Assembly: GCA_900542475.1 (NCBI GenBank)
Contig: UQNO01000003.1
Span: forward strand, 37,269 to 101,268
Source: an uncultured Bacteroidota bacterium
GTDB taxonomy: Bacteria > Bacteroidota > Bacteroidia > Bacteroidales > F082
Length of the DNA stretch: 64,000 nucleotides
Reading direction: 5' to 3'
Each line of letters begins with the position of its first letter. The first letter of the stretch is position 1. The notes under the pieces were generated by a model. That model was given only the letters and a program-made list of their open reading frames with translations, did no database searches and was not told the origin of the DNA. Positions 42,069-50,706 of the stretch are shown here, piece after piece. Position numbers and translations under genes: made by a program.

Positions 42069-44444
42069 GTGTCAGAAATACTTGAACATTTGAACGAGCC
42101 TCAATGCGAGGCGGTTACGACGATAGAAGGCCCAGTGATGGTGATAGCCGGCGCGGGCTCGGGCAAGACCCGTGCCCTCACCCACCGTATCGCCTATATG
42201 ATTGAGCAGGGCATCAATCCTTTCTCAATCATGGCGTTGACGTTTACCAACAAAGCCGCCAAGGAGATGAAGGAGCGCATCATGCAGCTTGTAGAGCCAG
42301 GGGCGGCGCGCAACGTATGGATGGGTACGTTCCATTCGATCTTCGCAAGGATTTTAAGAATAGAGGCAGCGCATTTAGGCTATACCTCGGAGTTTACGAT
42401 TTATGACACCGACGACTCCAAGACACTCGTCAACCAGATATTAAAAGAAAGAGAAATCGACATGAAAGCATATCCGGCGAAATATATACTGCATCGCATC
42501 TCGATGGCGAAGTCGGCACTTTACACACCGGAGGACTACTGCGAGAACGCCGAGATACAGGAGCAGGACCGCCGCGCCAACAAGCCGCTCATAGGGGAGA
42601 TTTTCAAGACGTACAACAGCCGTCTGAAACGCGCCAACGCCATGGATTTCGACGATATTCTGTTCAACACCAACGTGCTGCTGCGCGATTTTCCGGATAT
42701 CCTTTTAAAATATCAAAGACATTTTGAATATATCCTCGTAGATGAGTATCAGGATACCAACTATGCGCAATACCTTATAATAAAACGCATAGCGGCGATG
42801 CGCGAGAACATCTGCGTTGTGGGCGACGATGCACAGTCCATTTACAGCTTCCGCGGCGCGAACATTCAGAACATACTGAATTTCAAGCAAGATTATCCTG
42901 AACAGAAACTCATTCGTCTCGAGCAGAATTACCGCTCGACGAAGACCATAGTGAAAGCGGCAAACAGCGTGATTGCCAACAACAAAGACCAAATCAAGAA
43001 AAACGTGTGGTCCGACAAGGAGGACGGCGAACTCATCACATTGTTGCGAGCCACTTCCGACAACGAGGAGGGCACTCTCGTGGCCAACTCCATCTTCGGC
43101 TATAAGATGTCGCGGCAGCTCTCCAACAAAGACTTCGTTATCCTGTACCGCACCAACGCACAGTCACGCTCGCTCGAAGAGGCGTTGCGCAAACAAGACA
43201 TACCTTATAAGATATACGGCGGCCTCTCGTTCTACGACCGCAAAGAGGTGAAGGACCTCCTCGCCTATTTCCGCGTCGTCGTCAACCCGACAGACGAGCA
43301 GGCGTTGTTGAGAATCATCAACTATCCGGCAAGAGGCATAGGCGACACCACAAAACAGAAGTTGCAGGTCATCGCCGACCAACGAGGCTGTACCGTTTGG
43401 GACGCACTATGCTCCATGAACGAGCAATCGACGGAGTTCAACATGGGAACAATCAACAAGTTGAGCGGTTTCGCAACCATGATTCAGAGTTTCCAGACGC
43501 AGACAGACAAGATGAACGCCTTCGAGTTGGCGAAACACATCGCAGACAATGTCGGCATCATCAAGGTTTTGAAAGAAGACGAGAGTCCGGAAGGCGTGAT
43601 GCGAGTGCAGAACATCGAGGAACTCATGAACGCCATTCAGGAATTTTCCGACAAGCAAGTCGATGAAATCACCGGCGAGCAAATCACCGTCAGCCTGCCG
43701 AAGTTCCTTGAAGATGTCGCGCTGCTCACCGACCGCGACGAAAAAGAAGACGAGAACGCCGACTATGTCACGCTCATGACCATCCATAGCGCGAAAGGTC
43801 TTGAATTCCCATTTGTTTATATCGTAGGACTTGAAGAAAACCTCTTTCCCGGGATTCAGTCGCTGAGCACTCGAGAGGACCTTGAGGAGGAGCGCCGACT
43901 TTTCTATGTGGCATTGACGAGAGCCGAGACAAAGCTCATCTTAAGCTACGCCGAAAGTCGTTACCGTTGGGGCAACATCACGCTCAGCGAGCCATCGCGT
44001 TTCATTGATGAAATCGACCCCGAGCTGATTGAAAAGACAAAGAAGGCGTCGTTTAGAGGCACCACAATCAAAGAAGACAGAGGATATAATCCGTTTTCTG
44101 GCAGGGGTGCCTGGACTTACAGAGGAGACAAGAGATACGAAAAGCCCCGCGAGGAGCCCCGTCATTTCGAGCGACCGACTAACGCCCCGTCATTTCGAGC
44201 GGAGCGGAGCGGAGCGGCGAAATCTCCCGCATCATATCCAAAGGTCTCCATTTCCGATTTCATTCCCATCGACGCTAAAGAAATAGAAGCCGGAATGCGC
44301 GTGCTTCATCAGAAATTCGGGCAAGGAACAGTAGTGAAAGTTGAAGGTGTGGGACCTAACAAAAAGGCGTCTGTCGATTTTGATGAAAGCGGCAGCAAGA
44401 TGTTAATGTTGAAATTCGCGAAATTAAGTATTTTAAAACAATAA
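42069..44444 (+). CDS. pcrA: UvrD/PcrA-type DNA helicase
   Basis: 791 residues, GTG start at 42069 in line with the promoter. Superfamily 1A helicase: Walker A AGAGSGKT (27-34), motif II LVDEYQDTNY (about 225), VVGDDAQSIYSFRGA, RLEQNYRS, TIHSAKGLEF and FYVALTRAETKL. It unwinds DNA in repair and replication restart. The linker before the C-terminal Tudor-like domain is partly encoded by an in-frame REP-like repeat (44160-44226), giving RHFERPTNAPSFRAERSG. Confidence 0.93.
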   Translation: MSEILEHLNEPQCEAVTTIEGPVMVIAGAGSGKTRALTHRIAYMIEQGINPFSIMALTFTNKAAKEMKERIMQLVEPGAARNVWMGTFHSIFARILRIEAAHLGYTSEFTIYDTDDSKTLVNQILKEREIDMKAYPAKYILHRISMAKSALYTPEDYCENAEIQEQDRRANKPLIGEIFKTYNSRLKRANAMDFDDILFNTNVLLRDFPDILLKYQRHFEYILVDEYQDTNYAQYLIIKRIAAMRENICVVGDDAQSIYSFRGANIQNILNFKQDYPEQKLIRLEQNYRSTKTIVKAANSVIANNKDQIKKNVWSDKEDGELITLLRATSDNEEGTLVANSIFGYKMSRQLSNKDFVILYRTNAQSRSLEEALRKQDIPYKIYGGLSFYDRKEVKDLLAYFRVVVNPTDEQALLRIINYPARGIGDTTKQKLQVIADQRGCTVWDALCSMNEQSTEFNMGTINKLSGFATMIQSFQTQTDKMNAFELAKHIADNVGIIKVLKEDESPEGVMRVQNIEELMNAIQEFSDKQVDEITGEQITVSLPKFLEDVALLTDRDEKEDENADYVTLMTIHSAKGLEFPFVYIVGLEENLFPGIQSLSTREDLEEERRLFYVALTRAETKLILSYAESRYRWGNITLSEPSRFIDEIDPELIEKTKKASFRGTTIKEDRGYNPFSGRGAWTYRGDKRYEKPREEPRHFERPTNAPSFRAERSGAAKSPASYPKVSISDFIPIDAKEIEAGMRVLHQKFGQGTVVKVEGVGPNKKASVDFDESGSKMLMLKFAKLSILKQ
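44160..44226. repeat. REP-like repeat inside pcrA
   Basis: Two units (GTCATTTCGAGCGACCG and GTCATTTCGAGCGGAGCGG) of the dispersed family, the second with a GGAGC tandem stretch. They are read in frame as protein. Confidence 0.8.
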
Positions 44445-44468
44445 TTTTTAATGGTTTAAAGTTTGAAG

Positions 44469-44488
44469 AGACGGCGTATAGACCGTCT
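44469..44488. terminator. Hairpin after pcrA
   Basis: AGACGG (44469-44474) and CCGTCT (44483-44488) with an 8-base loop. Weak: no T-run follows. Confidence 0.35.
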
Positions 44489-44528
44489 GAAAGATAAAAA
44501 AGATTAAAATTGAATTAATATTTAAATT

Positions 44529-45206
44529 ATGGAATATAACACAGAACGCGAGAAGATAGTGATTCCGGAATACGGGCGCAACATCCAGGTGATGATTCGC
44601 CATCTCAACGATATCGAAGACCGCAAACAGCGCACCGAGGCGGCTTATTTCGTCGTCAACGTGATGGCGCAGATGAACCCGCAGGTTAAAGAGTCCAACG
44701 ACCACATGCACAAACTGTGGGACCACCTTCACATCATCGCAAACTACGAGCTTGATGTCGACGGGCCATACCCAGCCCCGACTCCAGAGATGCAGAAGAA
44801 GAAACCCGGACACGTCGGTTATCAAAAGAACAACATACGTTACGGTCATTACGGACAATATATTTACGATGTAGTGAAGAAAGTCAAGGAGATGGAAGAC
44901 GGTCCGAAGAAACAGGCCATTTTGATTAACATCGCCAATCAAATGAAGCGCGATTATCTCAACTGGAACCGTGACACTGTCAACGACCTGCTTATCCTCG
45001 ACGACTTGTATAAGATTTCCGGCGAGGAGATCACTCTTCCGATGGACACCAAACTCATTCCGACCAACGAGATTTTGAACAAGCCTTCGTCGCAGCAACA
45101 AAATCAGAAGAAAAAAAACAGCGGCAATAGCAAGAAGAACGGCAAGAACAACAGCCAGCCGCAGGCCAAGCAAAACAATCCCAACCGTCCAAACAGAAAG
45201 AATTAA
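44529..45206 (+). CDS. DUF4290 protein
   Basis: 225 residues. The ~170-residue helical DUF4290 domain (EYGRNIQVMIRHLNDIEDRKQR to the end of NLLILDDL-type helix) is found in Bacteroidota; its function is unknown. The last ~45 residues are Gln/Asn/Lys-rich and low in complexity. Four bases before murA, so it is probably co-transcribed. Confidence 0.85.
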   Translation: MEYNTEREKIVIPEYGRNIQVMIRHLNDIEDRKQRTEAAYFVVNVMAQMNPQVKESNDHMHKLWDHLHIIANYELDVDGPYPAPTPEMQKKKPGHVGYQKNNIRYGHYGQYIYDVVKKVKEMEDGPKKQAILINIANQMKRDYLNWNRDTVNDLLILDDLYKISGEEITLPMDTKLIPTNEILNKPSSQQQNQKKKNSGNSKKNGKNNSQPQAKQNNPNRPNRKN

Positions 45207-45209
45207 GCC

Positions 45210-46520
45210 ATGGCGTCATTCAGAGTCACAGGTGGCGGCAAGCTCAACGGCACCATCGTCCCTCAAGGTGCAAAAAACGAGGCGATGCAGGTGCTATGTG
45301 CCGCGCTCCTCACCGACGAACCGGTGACAATCACCAATTTACCCGACATTCTCGACATAAACAACCTCATCGACTTGATGAAAGGAATGGGTGTCAGTGT
45401 CGATCGCAAGAGCAAGAGCGAGGTGACATTGCAAGCCTCCTACATCAACCATGACTATTTCAACACCAAGGATTTTCACGAGAGAGCCACTAAACTCCGT
45501 GGCTCGGTGATGATTCTCGGCCCACTGTTGGCACGTTTCGGACAGGGTTACATGCCTCGTCCGGGAGGTGACAAAATAGGTCGCCGTCGTCTCGACACGC
45601 ACCTCATAGGCTTGCAGAATCTCGGCGCCAAGATGGAGACCATCGGATTAGAGCACGTTTATCGTCTCGTGGCACCAGACAACGGTCTCAAGGGCACATA
45701 CATGCTCCTCGACGAGGCCTCTGTCACAGGCACCGCCAATATCGTGATGGCTGCGGTGATGGCCAAAGGCACAACGACCATCTTCAACGCTGCCTGCGAG
45801 CCATATTTAGTGCAGTTATGCCGCATGCTGACAGCCATGGGCGCCAAAATAGACGGGATAGGCTCTAACTTGTTGAGGATTACAGGTGTAGAGAAATTGC
45901 ACGGCACAACACACAGATTGCTCGCCGACATGATTGAAGTCGGTTCATTCATAGGTCTCGCCGCGATGACAGGCTCCGACATCACGATAAAAGACGCCGG
46001 CATCAAGGATTTAGGCATCATTCCCAGCACTTTCAAGAAACTCGGCATCAAGATGGAGTTCATCGGAGACGACATCCATATTCCCGCACAGGAGCATTAT
46101 CAGGTGGAGACATTCATCGACGGCAGCATTCTCACCATCGCCGACGCACCGTGGCCTGGATTCACACCAGACTTAATCAGCATCGTACTTGTAGTGGCGA
46201 CACAGGCAAAAGGCACAGTGCTTATCCACCAGAAGATGTTCGAGAGCCGTCTGTTCTTCGTTGACAAGCTCATCGACATGGGCGCACAGATTATCCTCTG
46301 CGACCCGCACCGCGCCAACATTATCGGATTAGACAAAAGCCATCAACTCAAAGCGACAAAGATGGCATCGCCCGACATACGCGCAGGCGTGGCGTTGCTC
46401 ATAGCAGCCCTATCCGCCGACGGCATATCAATCATCGACAACATAGACCAAATCGACAGAGGTTATCAAGACATCGACGGACGATTGAGACAGCTCGGAG
46501 CGCAAATCGAGAGAATATAA
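45210..46520 (+). CDS. murA: UDP-N-acetylglucosamine 1-carboxyvinyltransferase (MurA)
   Basis: First committed step of peptidoglycan synthesis: transfer of enolpyruvyl from PEP to UDP-GlcNAc in the cytoplasm. 436 residues. GAKNEAM at the N-terminus holds the catalytic Lys22. The active-site loop reads RPGGDKIGRRRLDTH with Asp121 in place of the Cys attacked by fosfomycin, which predicts intrinsic fosfomycin resistance of this enzyme. Confidence 0.95.
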   Translation: MASFRVTGGGKLNGTIVPQGAKNEAMQVLCAALLTDEPVTITNLPDILDINNLIDLMKGMGVSVDRKSKSEVTLQASYINHDYFNTKDFHERATKLRGSVMILGPLLARFGQGYMPRPGGDKIGRRRLDTHLIGLQNLGAKMETIGLEHVYRLVAPDNGLKGTYMLLDEASVTGTANIVMAAVMAKGTTTIFNAACEPYLVQLCRMLTAMGAKIDGIGSNLLRITGVEKLHGTTHRLLADMIEVGSFIGLAAMTGSDITIKDAGIKDLGIIPSTFKKLGIKMEFIGDDIHIPAQEHYQVETFIDGSILTIADAPWPGFTPDLISIVLVVATQAKGTVLIHQKMFESRLFFVDKLIDMGAQIILCDPHRANIIGLDKSHQLKATKMASPDIRAGVALLIAALSADGISIIDNIDQIDRGYQDIDGRLRQLGAQIERI

Positions 46521-46541
46521 ATCCATCATATCCGAATTTTC

Positions 46542-46575
46542 ATGCCAAAATGACACGCCAAGCGTTTTGGCATGG
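46542..46575 (+). terminator. Terminator after murA
   Basis: CATGCCAAAA (46542-46551) and TTTTGGCATG (46566-46575) form a perfect 10-bp stem, followed by GATTTTG. The short T-run makes it moderate. Confidence 0.6.
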
Positions 46576-46627
46576 ATTTTGATTACATCTTCCATTATCA
46601 TAGACAAAAATAAAATATATATATATC

Positions 46628-47167
46628 ATGAGCAAGCACAAGAAAAATCAAGAAATTAAAAGTGAAGAAGAGCAAAACCAGACTAATGAGAACATAGAAG
46701 CGGGCGAAGAAAAAAAAGAGGAGAAAACGGAAAGCTTCGAGGAGAAATTCAATGAATTGAATGACAAATATCTCCGTTTATACTCGGAATATGACAATTA
46801 TCGCAAGCGCACCGCCAATGAGAAAGTCGATTTGATAAAGACGGCGGCGGAAGGCACCATAGTGGCGCTTCTCCCTATTCTCGATGATTTTGAAAGAGCG
46901 TTACCAACCATGGAAAATCTTGAAGACAAGGCTAATTACGAAGGTGTCATGTTGATTTACAACAAGTTAAAACGCACTTTGGAGCAAAAAGGTCTCGAAG
47001 AAATCAAAGCTGTAGGCGAGCCGTTCAACACCGACGAGCACGAGGCCCTGACACAAATTCCGGCCACTGACGAGGGTCAGAAAGACAAGGTGATTGACGT
47101 GATTCAGAAAGGTTATAAATTAAACGGCAAGGTCATCAGATACGCACGCGTCGTTGTCGGTTGCTGA
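46628..47167 (+). CDS. grpE: Nucleotide exchange factor GrpE
   Basis: 179 residues. Charged, Glu/Lys-rich N-terminus (~40), the long dimerisation helix, then the C-terminal beta domain with GYKLNGKVIRYARVVVG. Releases ADP from DnaK. Directly upstream of dnaJ, as part of the chaperone operon; dnaK is not in the window. Confidence 0.95.
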   Translation: MSKHKKNQEIKSEEEQNQTNENIEAGEEKKEEKTESFEEKFNELNDKYLRLYSEYDNYRKRTANEKVDLIKTAAEGTIVALLPILDDFERALPTMENLEDKANYEGVMLIYNKLKRTLEQKGLEEIKAVGEPFNTDEHEALTQIPATDEGQKDKVIDVIQKGYKLNGKVIRYARVVVGC

Positions 47168-47250
47168 ATCATTCAATAACGACCGCGTTGACGCGAGTAA
47201 TCGTGTATGCACCGGCATTTAACAATGATTTCCACGAATTAAGTAACAAT

Positions 47251-48402
47251 ATGGCAGAGAAAAGAGATTACTACGAGGTGTTGGAGGTTTCAAGGACCGC
47301 CACGGTTGAGGAGATAAAAAAAGCATACAGAAAAAAGGCGTTACAACATCATCCAGACAGGAATCCGGGTGACAAGGAGGCCGAGGAGAAATTCAAGGAA
47401 GCCGCGGAGGCGTATGGTGTGTTGAGCGACGAGAACAAACGCGCCCTCTACGACCGCTACGGTCATGCCGGTGTCAACGGCCAGGACTTCAGCGGCGCTT
47501 CGATGAACGACATTTTCAGTCAGTTCGGAGACATTTTAGGCGATTTGTTCGGCGGCGGCTTCGGCTTCAATTTCGGCGGCGGTTTCGGCGGCGGTTTCGG
47601 CGGGGGCGGTCAGCAAAAGCCCGTTTACCGTGGCTCCAACCTGCGTCTGCGAGTGAAGCTGTCGCTTGAGGAGATAGCCTCCGGCGTGAAAAAGAAAGTC
47701 AAGGTCAACAAATATGTGCCTTGCGAGAGATGCAAGGGCAGCGGTTCCGAGGACGGACAGACCGAGACATGCAAGACCTGCGACGGACGCGGTCAGCGTG
47801 TGATGCGCTCCGGTTTCTTCACGCAAGTAAGCACTTGTCCGACATGCGGCGGCGAGGGTCGCGTGATAAAGAAGAAATGCGCGGCATGCAACGGCGACGG
47901 CATCGTGAAAGGCGAAGAAGTCATCGAGCTCGACATTCCGGCTGGTGTCGCCGACGGCATGCAGCTGTCGGTGCGAGGCAAAGGCAACGCCGGCGCCCGC
48001 AACGGAGTTGCGGGCGACCTGCTCATACTCATCGAAGAAGAGAAACATAAAGACTTCGTGCGCGACGGCAACGACATCATACACAACCTCTTCATAAGCA
48101 TACCGCAGGCTGCATTGGGCTGCAACGTCGAGGTGCCTTGCATAGGCGGCGCCATAAGCCTCAAAATCCCGGCAGGGACACAGAGCGGCGACATAATCCG
48201 AGTGAAAGGCAAAGGCCTGCCCGAAATAAATAGTTACAGAGTGGGCGAACTTATAGTGAACGTAAACGTGTGGACCCCTAAAAAACTGTCAAAAGAAGAG
48301 GAAAAGATAATGAAAGAACTTCTCGAAAGCGAGAACTTCAAGCCGAAACCGGGAGCTAACGACAAAGGCGTATTCGATAAAATCAGAGACTTCTTTAGCT
48401 AA
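47251..48402 (+). CDS. dnaJ: Chaperone DnaJ
   Basis: 383 residues from the ATG at 47251 (MAEKRDYYEVLEV). An upstream in-frame TTG-type start would add 30 unlike residues. J domain with HHPDRNPG, then a Gly/Phe-rich region, then four CxxCxGxG zinc repeats (CERCKGSG, CKTCDGRG, CPTCGGEG, CAACNGDG) and the C-terminal client-binding domain. Stimulates DnaK. Confidence 0.97.
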   Translation: MAEKRDYYEVLEVSRTATVEEIKKAYRKKALQHHPDRNPGDKEAEEKFKEAAEAYGVLSDENKRALYDRYGHAGVNGQDFSGASMNDIFSQFGDILGDLFGGGFGFNFGGGFGGGFGGGGQQKPVYRGSNLRLRVKLSLEEIASGVKKKVKVNKYVPCERCKGSGSEDGQTETCKTCDGRGQRVMRSGFFTQVSTCPTCGGEGRVIKKKCAACNGDGIVKGEEVIELDIPAGVADGMQLSVRGKGNAGARNGVAGDLLILIEEEKHKDFVRDGNDIIHNLFISIPQAALGCNVEVPCIGGAISLKIPAGTQSGDIIRVKGKGLPEINSYRVGELIVNVNVWTPKKLSKEEEKIMKELLESENFKPKPGANDKGVFDKIRDFFS

Positions 48403-48410
48403 AAAAAAAC

Positions 48411-49268
48411 ATGAATTACCTCGAAATCAACAACGTCTCCAAGACATACGGCACAAAAAAAGCACTCAACGACATCTCTATCAAGGTGCCGGGGGAAAGC
48501 ATATACGGCCTGCTGGGACCTAACGGAGCAGGCAAGACAACTCTCATCAGAATCCTGAACCAGATAACGATGCCCGACTCAGGTCAAGTGTTGCTCAACG
48601 GCAATCCATTGTTACCAAGCGATATAGCCAATATAGGCTATCTGCCCGAAGAACGTGGTCTTTACAAAAAAATGAAAGTCGGCGAACAAGCCATTTACCT
48701 CGCGCAACTGAAGGGCATGAGCAAAAAAGAAGCCGATAAACGACTTCGTCATTGGTTTGTGAAGTTTGAAATAGCAAGCTGGTGGGACAAGAAAGTGGAA
48801 GAGCTCAGCAAAGGCATGCAACAGAAGGTACAGTTCATCGTCACAGTGGTACATGAGCCAAAACTGCTCATTTTCGACGAGCCGTTTTCCGGATTCGACC
48901 CCATCAACGTAAATTTACTGAAAAACGAAATCATAGAACTCCGCGACAAAGGAGCCACCATACTGTTCTCAACGCACAACATGGCGTCAGTCGAGGAGCT
49001 GTGCGACAACATCATGCTCATCAATAATGGTGAAAAAATCCTCGAAGGCAGCGTTTACGACATCAAACAACAATATAAAAACCACACCTACGATATCGTA
49101 TATAGGCCCAACGACGGCAGCGGAGAGACACATCTCACCGTCAACTCGACAAATCCAAACGAAATGATTCGCGACATACTCGACAAAGGCGAACTCGTAT
49201 CGTTTAACGAGATATTACCTTCGATGAACGATATATTTATCAATTTAGTCTCATCATCTAACCAATAA
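48411..49268 (+). CDS. ABC transporter ATP-binding protein (NatA-like)
   Basis: 285 residues. Walker A GPNGAGKTTL, signature LSKGMQQK, Walker B LLIFDEPFSGFD. The permease partner follows 12 bases later. The pair resembles Nat-type exporters; the substrate is unknown. Confidence 0.88.
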   Translation: MNYLEINNVSKTYGTKKALNDISIKVPGESIYGLLGPNGAGKTTLIRILNQITMPDSGQVLLNGNPLLPSDIANIGYLPEERGLYKKMKVGEQAIYLAQLKGMSKKEADKRLRHWFVKFEIASWWDKKVEELSKGMQQKVQFIVTVVHEPKLLIFDEPFSGFDPINVNLLKNEIIELRDKGATILFSTHNMASVEELCDNIMLINNGEKILEGSVYDIKQQYKNHTYDIVYRPNDGSGETHLTVNSTNPNEMIRDILDKGELVSFNEILPSMNDIFINLVSSSNQ

Positions 49269-49280
49269 AATCAACGACCA

Positions 49281-50591
49281 ATGAAGATCGGCATCATCAT
49301 AGAAAGAGAATATCTCACACGCGTCAGGAAACGCTCGTTTATACTTATCACCTTTCTTGCCCCATTGTTTTTCGCCGCTTTGATGTTCCTTCCGATAATA
49401 CTGATGAGGCATCAAGAGAAGTTCGACGGGAAAAGAGTCATTGCAGTATGCGACGAGACCACGTTGTTTTACGGCAAGTTGGGAAACACCGACATCAACA
49501 CCTTTTTATATATAGACAATGACATTGACGATGCAAAGAGTCTCGTGAAAGAAGGTTTATATGACGGGGTGCTTTACATTCCCGCCACGTCGTTGAGTGT
49601 ACCGACAAGCGCCGAGATTTACAGCATGAAACAGCTTCCCATGTCGCTCACATCACATATCAGGTCGCAGATGAAGCAAGTTGTCGAGCATCAGAAGCTG
49701 CTCGCCTCCGGAATCGACCCCGCCATTGTGAAGGCATCGGCGACAAGCATCAACTTGCAGTCTATCAAGATGAGCGAGAAAGACGGCGAGCAGAAGAGTT
49801 TCGGCGAGTTCGAGCTCATTCTCGGGCTGTTTCTTGCCTTGGTGATTTATTTCGTCATTTTCATCTTCGGCAGCCAGGTGATGCGCGGTGTCATCGAAGA
49901 GAAGACGAATCGCATTGTCGAGGTAATCATCAGTTCCGTCAAGCCTTTTGAGTTAATGATGGGCAAGATTATCGGTGTGGCTCTTGTCGGGTTGACACAG
50001 TTTTTGTTATGGGGTGTGTTTACGCTTGCCATTTATAGTGTCGCGTCAGCATTCCTGCCCACTCAAGACGTGTTTTCAGCCGGAACAGTGATGACGGAAC
50101 AGATTGCCGAGGCGTCAGCGACCGCCGAAGGCTCCGGTATGCTACAAGAGGTATTTGAAGTCATCGACTCCATTAATTTCAAGGACATCTTATGGTGTTT
50201 CCTTTTCTACTTCATCGGAGGCTATTTCCTTTATTCGGCGATGTTCGCAGCCGTCGGGGCAGCTGTTGACAACGAGACCGACACACAGCAGTTCGCGACC
50301 CCGATATCGTTGATATTAGTGTTACCGATGGTGTGTTCTTCCATAATCGCCAACGCACCTGACAGTTCCATAGCTTTATGGCTGTCGATGATACCGTTCA
50401 CCGCACCGGTCGGCATGATGTTGAGAATACCTTTCGGCGTGCCAATTTGGCAGATTGCGGTGTCAGTAACATTGTTATTCGCCACATTCATATTGTTCAC
50501 CTGGCTCGCAAGCAAAGTTTATCGCACAGGAATCCTCATGTACGGCAAAAAAGTTTCATGGAAAGAAATCTTCAAATGGATAAAATATTAA
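49281..50591 (+). CDS. ABC transporter permease (NatB-like)
   Basis: 436 residues. One N-terminal helix (about 20-42), a large soluble loop, then five or six helices between 180 and 420. ITFLAPLFFAALM at the start and VMRGVIEEKTNRIVEVIISSVKPFELMMGK is typical of ABC-2 permeases such as NatB. Partner of the ATPase just upstream. Confidence 0.85.
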   Translation: MKIGIIIEREYLTRVRKRSFILITFLAPLFFAALMFLPIILMRHQEKFDGKRVIAVCDETTLFYGKLGNTDINTFLYIDNDIDDAKSLVKEGLYDGVLYIPATSLSVPTSAEIYSMKQLPMSLTSHIRSQMKQVVEHQKLLASGIDPAIVKASATSINLQSIKMSEKDGEQKSFGEFELILGLFLALVIYFVIFIFGSQVMRGVIEEKTNRIVEVIISSVKPFELMMGKIIGVALVGLTQFLLWGVFTLAIYSVASAFLPTQDVFSAGTVMTEQIAEASATAEGSGMLQEVFEVIDSINFKDILWCFLFYFIGGYFLYSAMFAAVGAAVDNETDTQQFATPISLILVLPMVCSSIIANAPDSSIALWLSMIPFTAPVGMMLRIPFGVPIWQIAVSVTLLFATFILFTWLASKVYRTGILMYGKKVSWKEIFKWIKY

Positions 50592-50603
50592 TAAAAAAAA
50601 TAT

Positions 50604-50634
50604 TTTGTCAGCATTGAAAAATATAGTATCTTTG
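50604..50634 (+). promoter_or_regulatory. secDF promoter
   Basis: TTTG at 50604-50607, a 19-base spacer and TATCTTTG at 50627-50634: a full match to the Bacteroidota promoter. Confidence 0.8.
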
Positions 50635-50706
50635 CACGCTAAAAATTTTAGTGGTTGATTTTTAAGAATTAATTAAAAAGTTTAATATTACAAAAATTGA
50701 TTTACA

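Noticed and set aside
47161..47250. N-terminal extension of DnaJ from an upstream TTG
   Set aside because: The added 30 residues are unlike any DnaJ and overlap grpE; the ATG at 47251 starts directly before the J domain.
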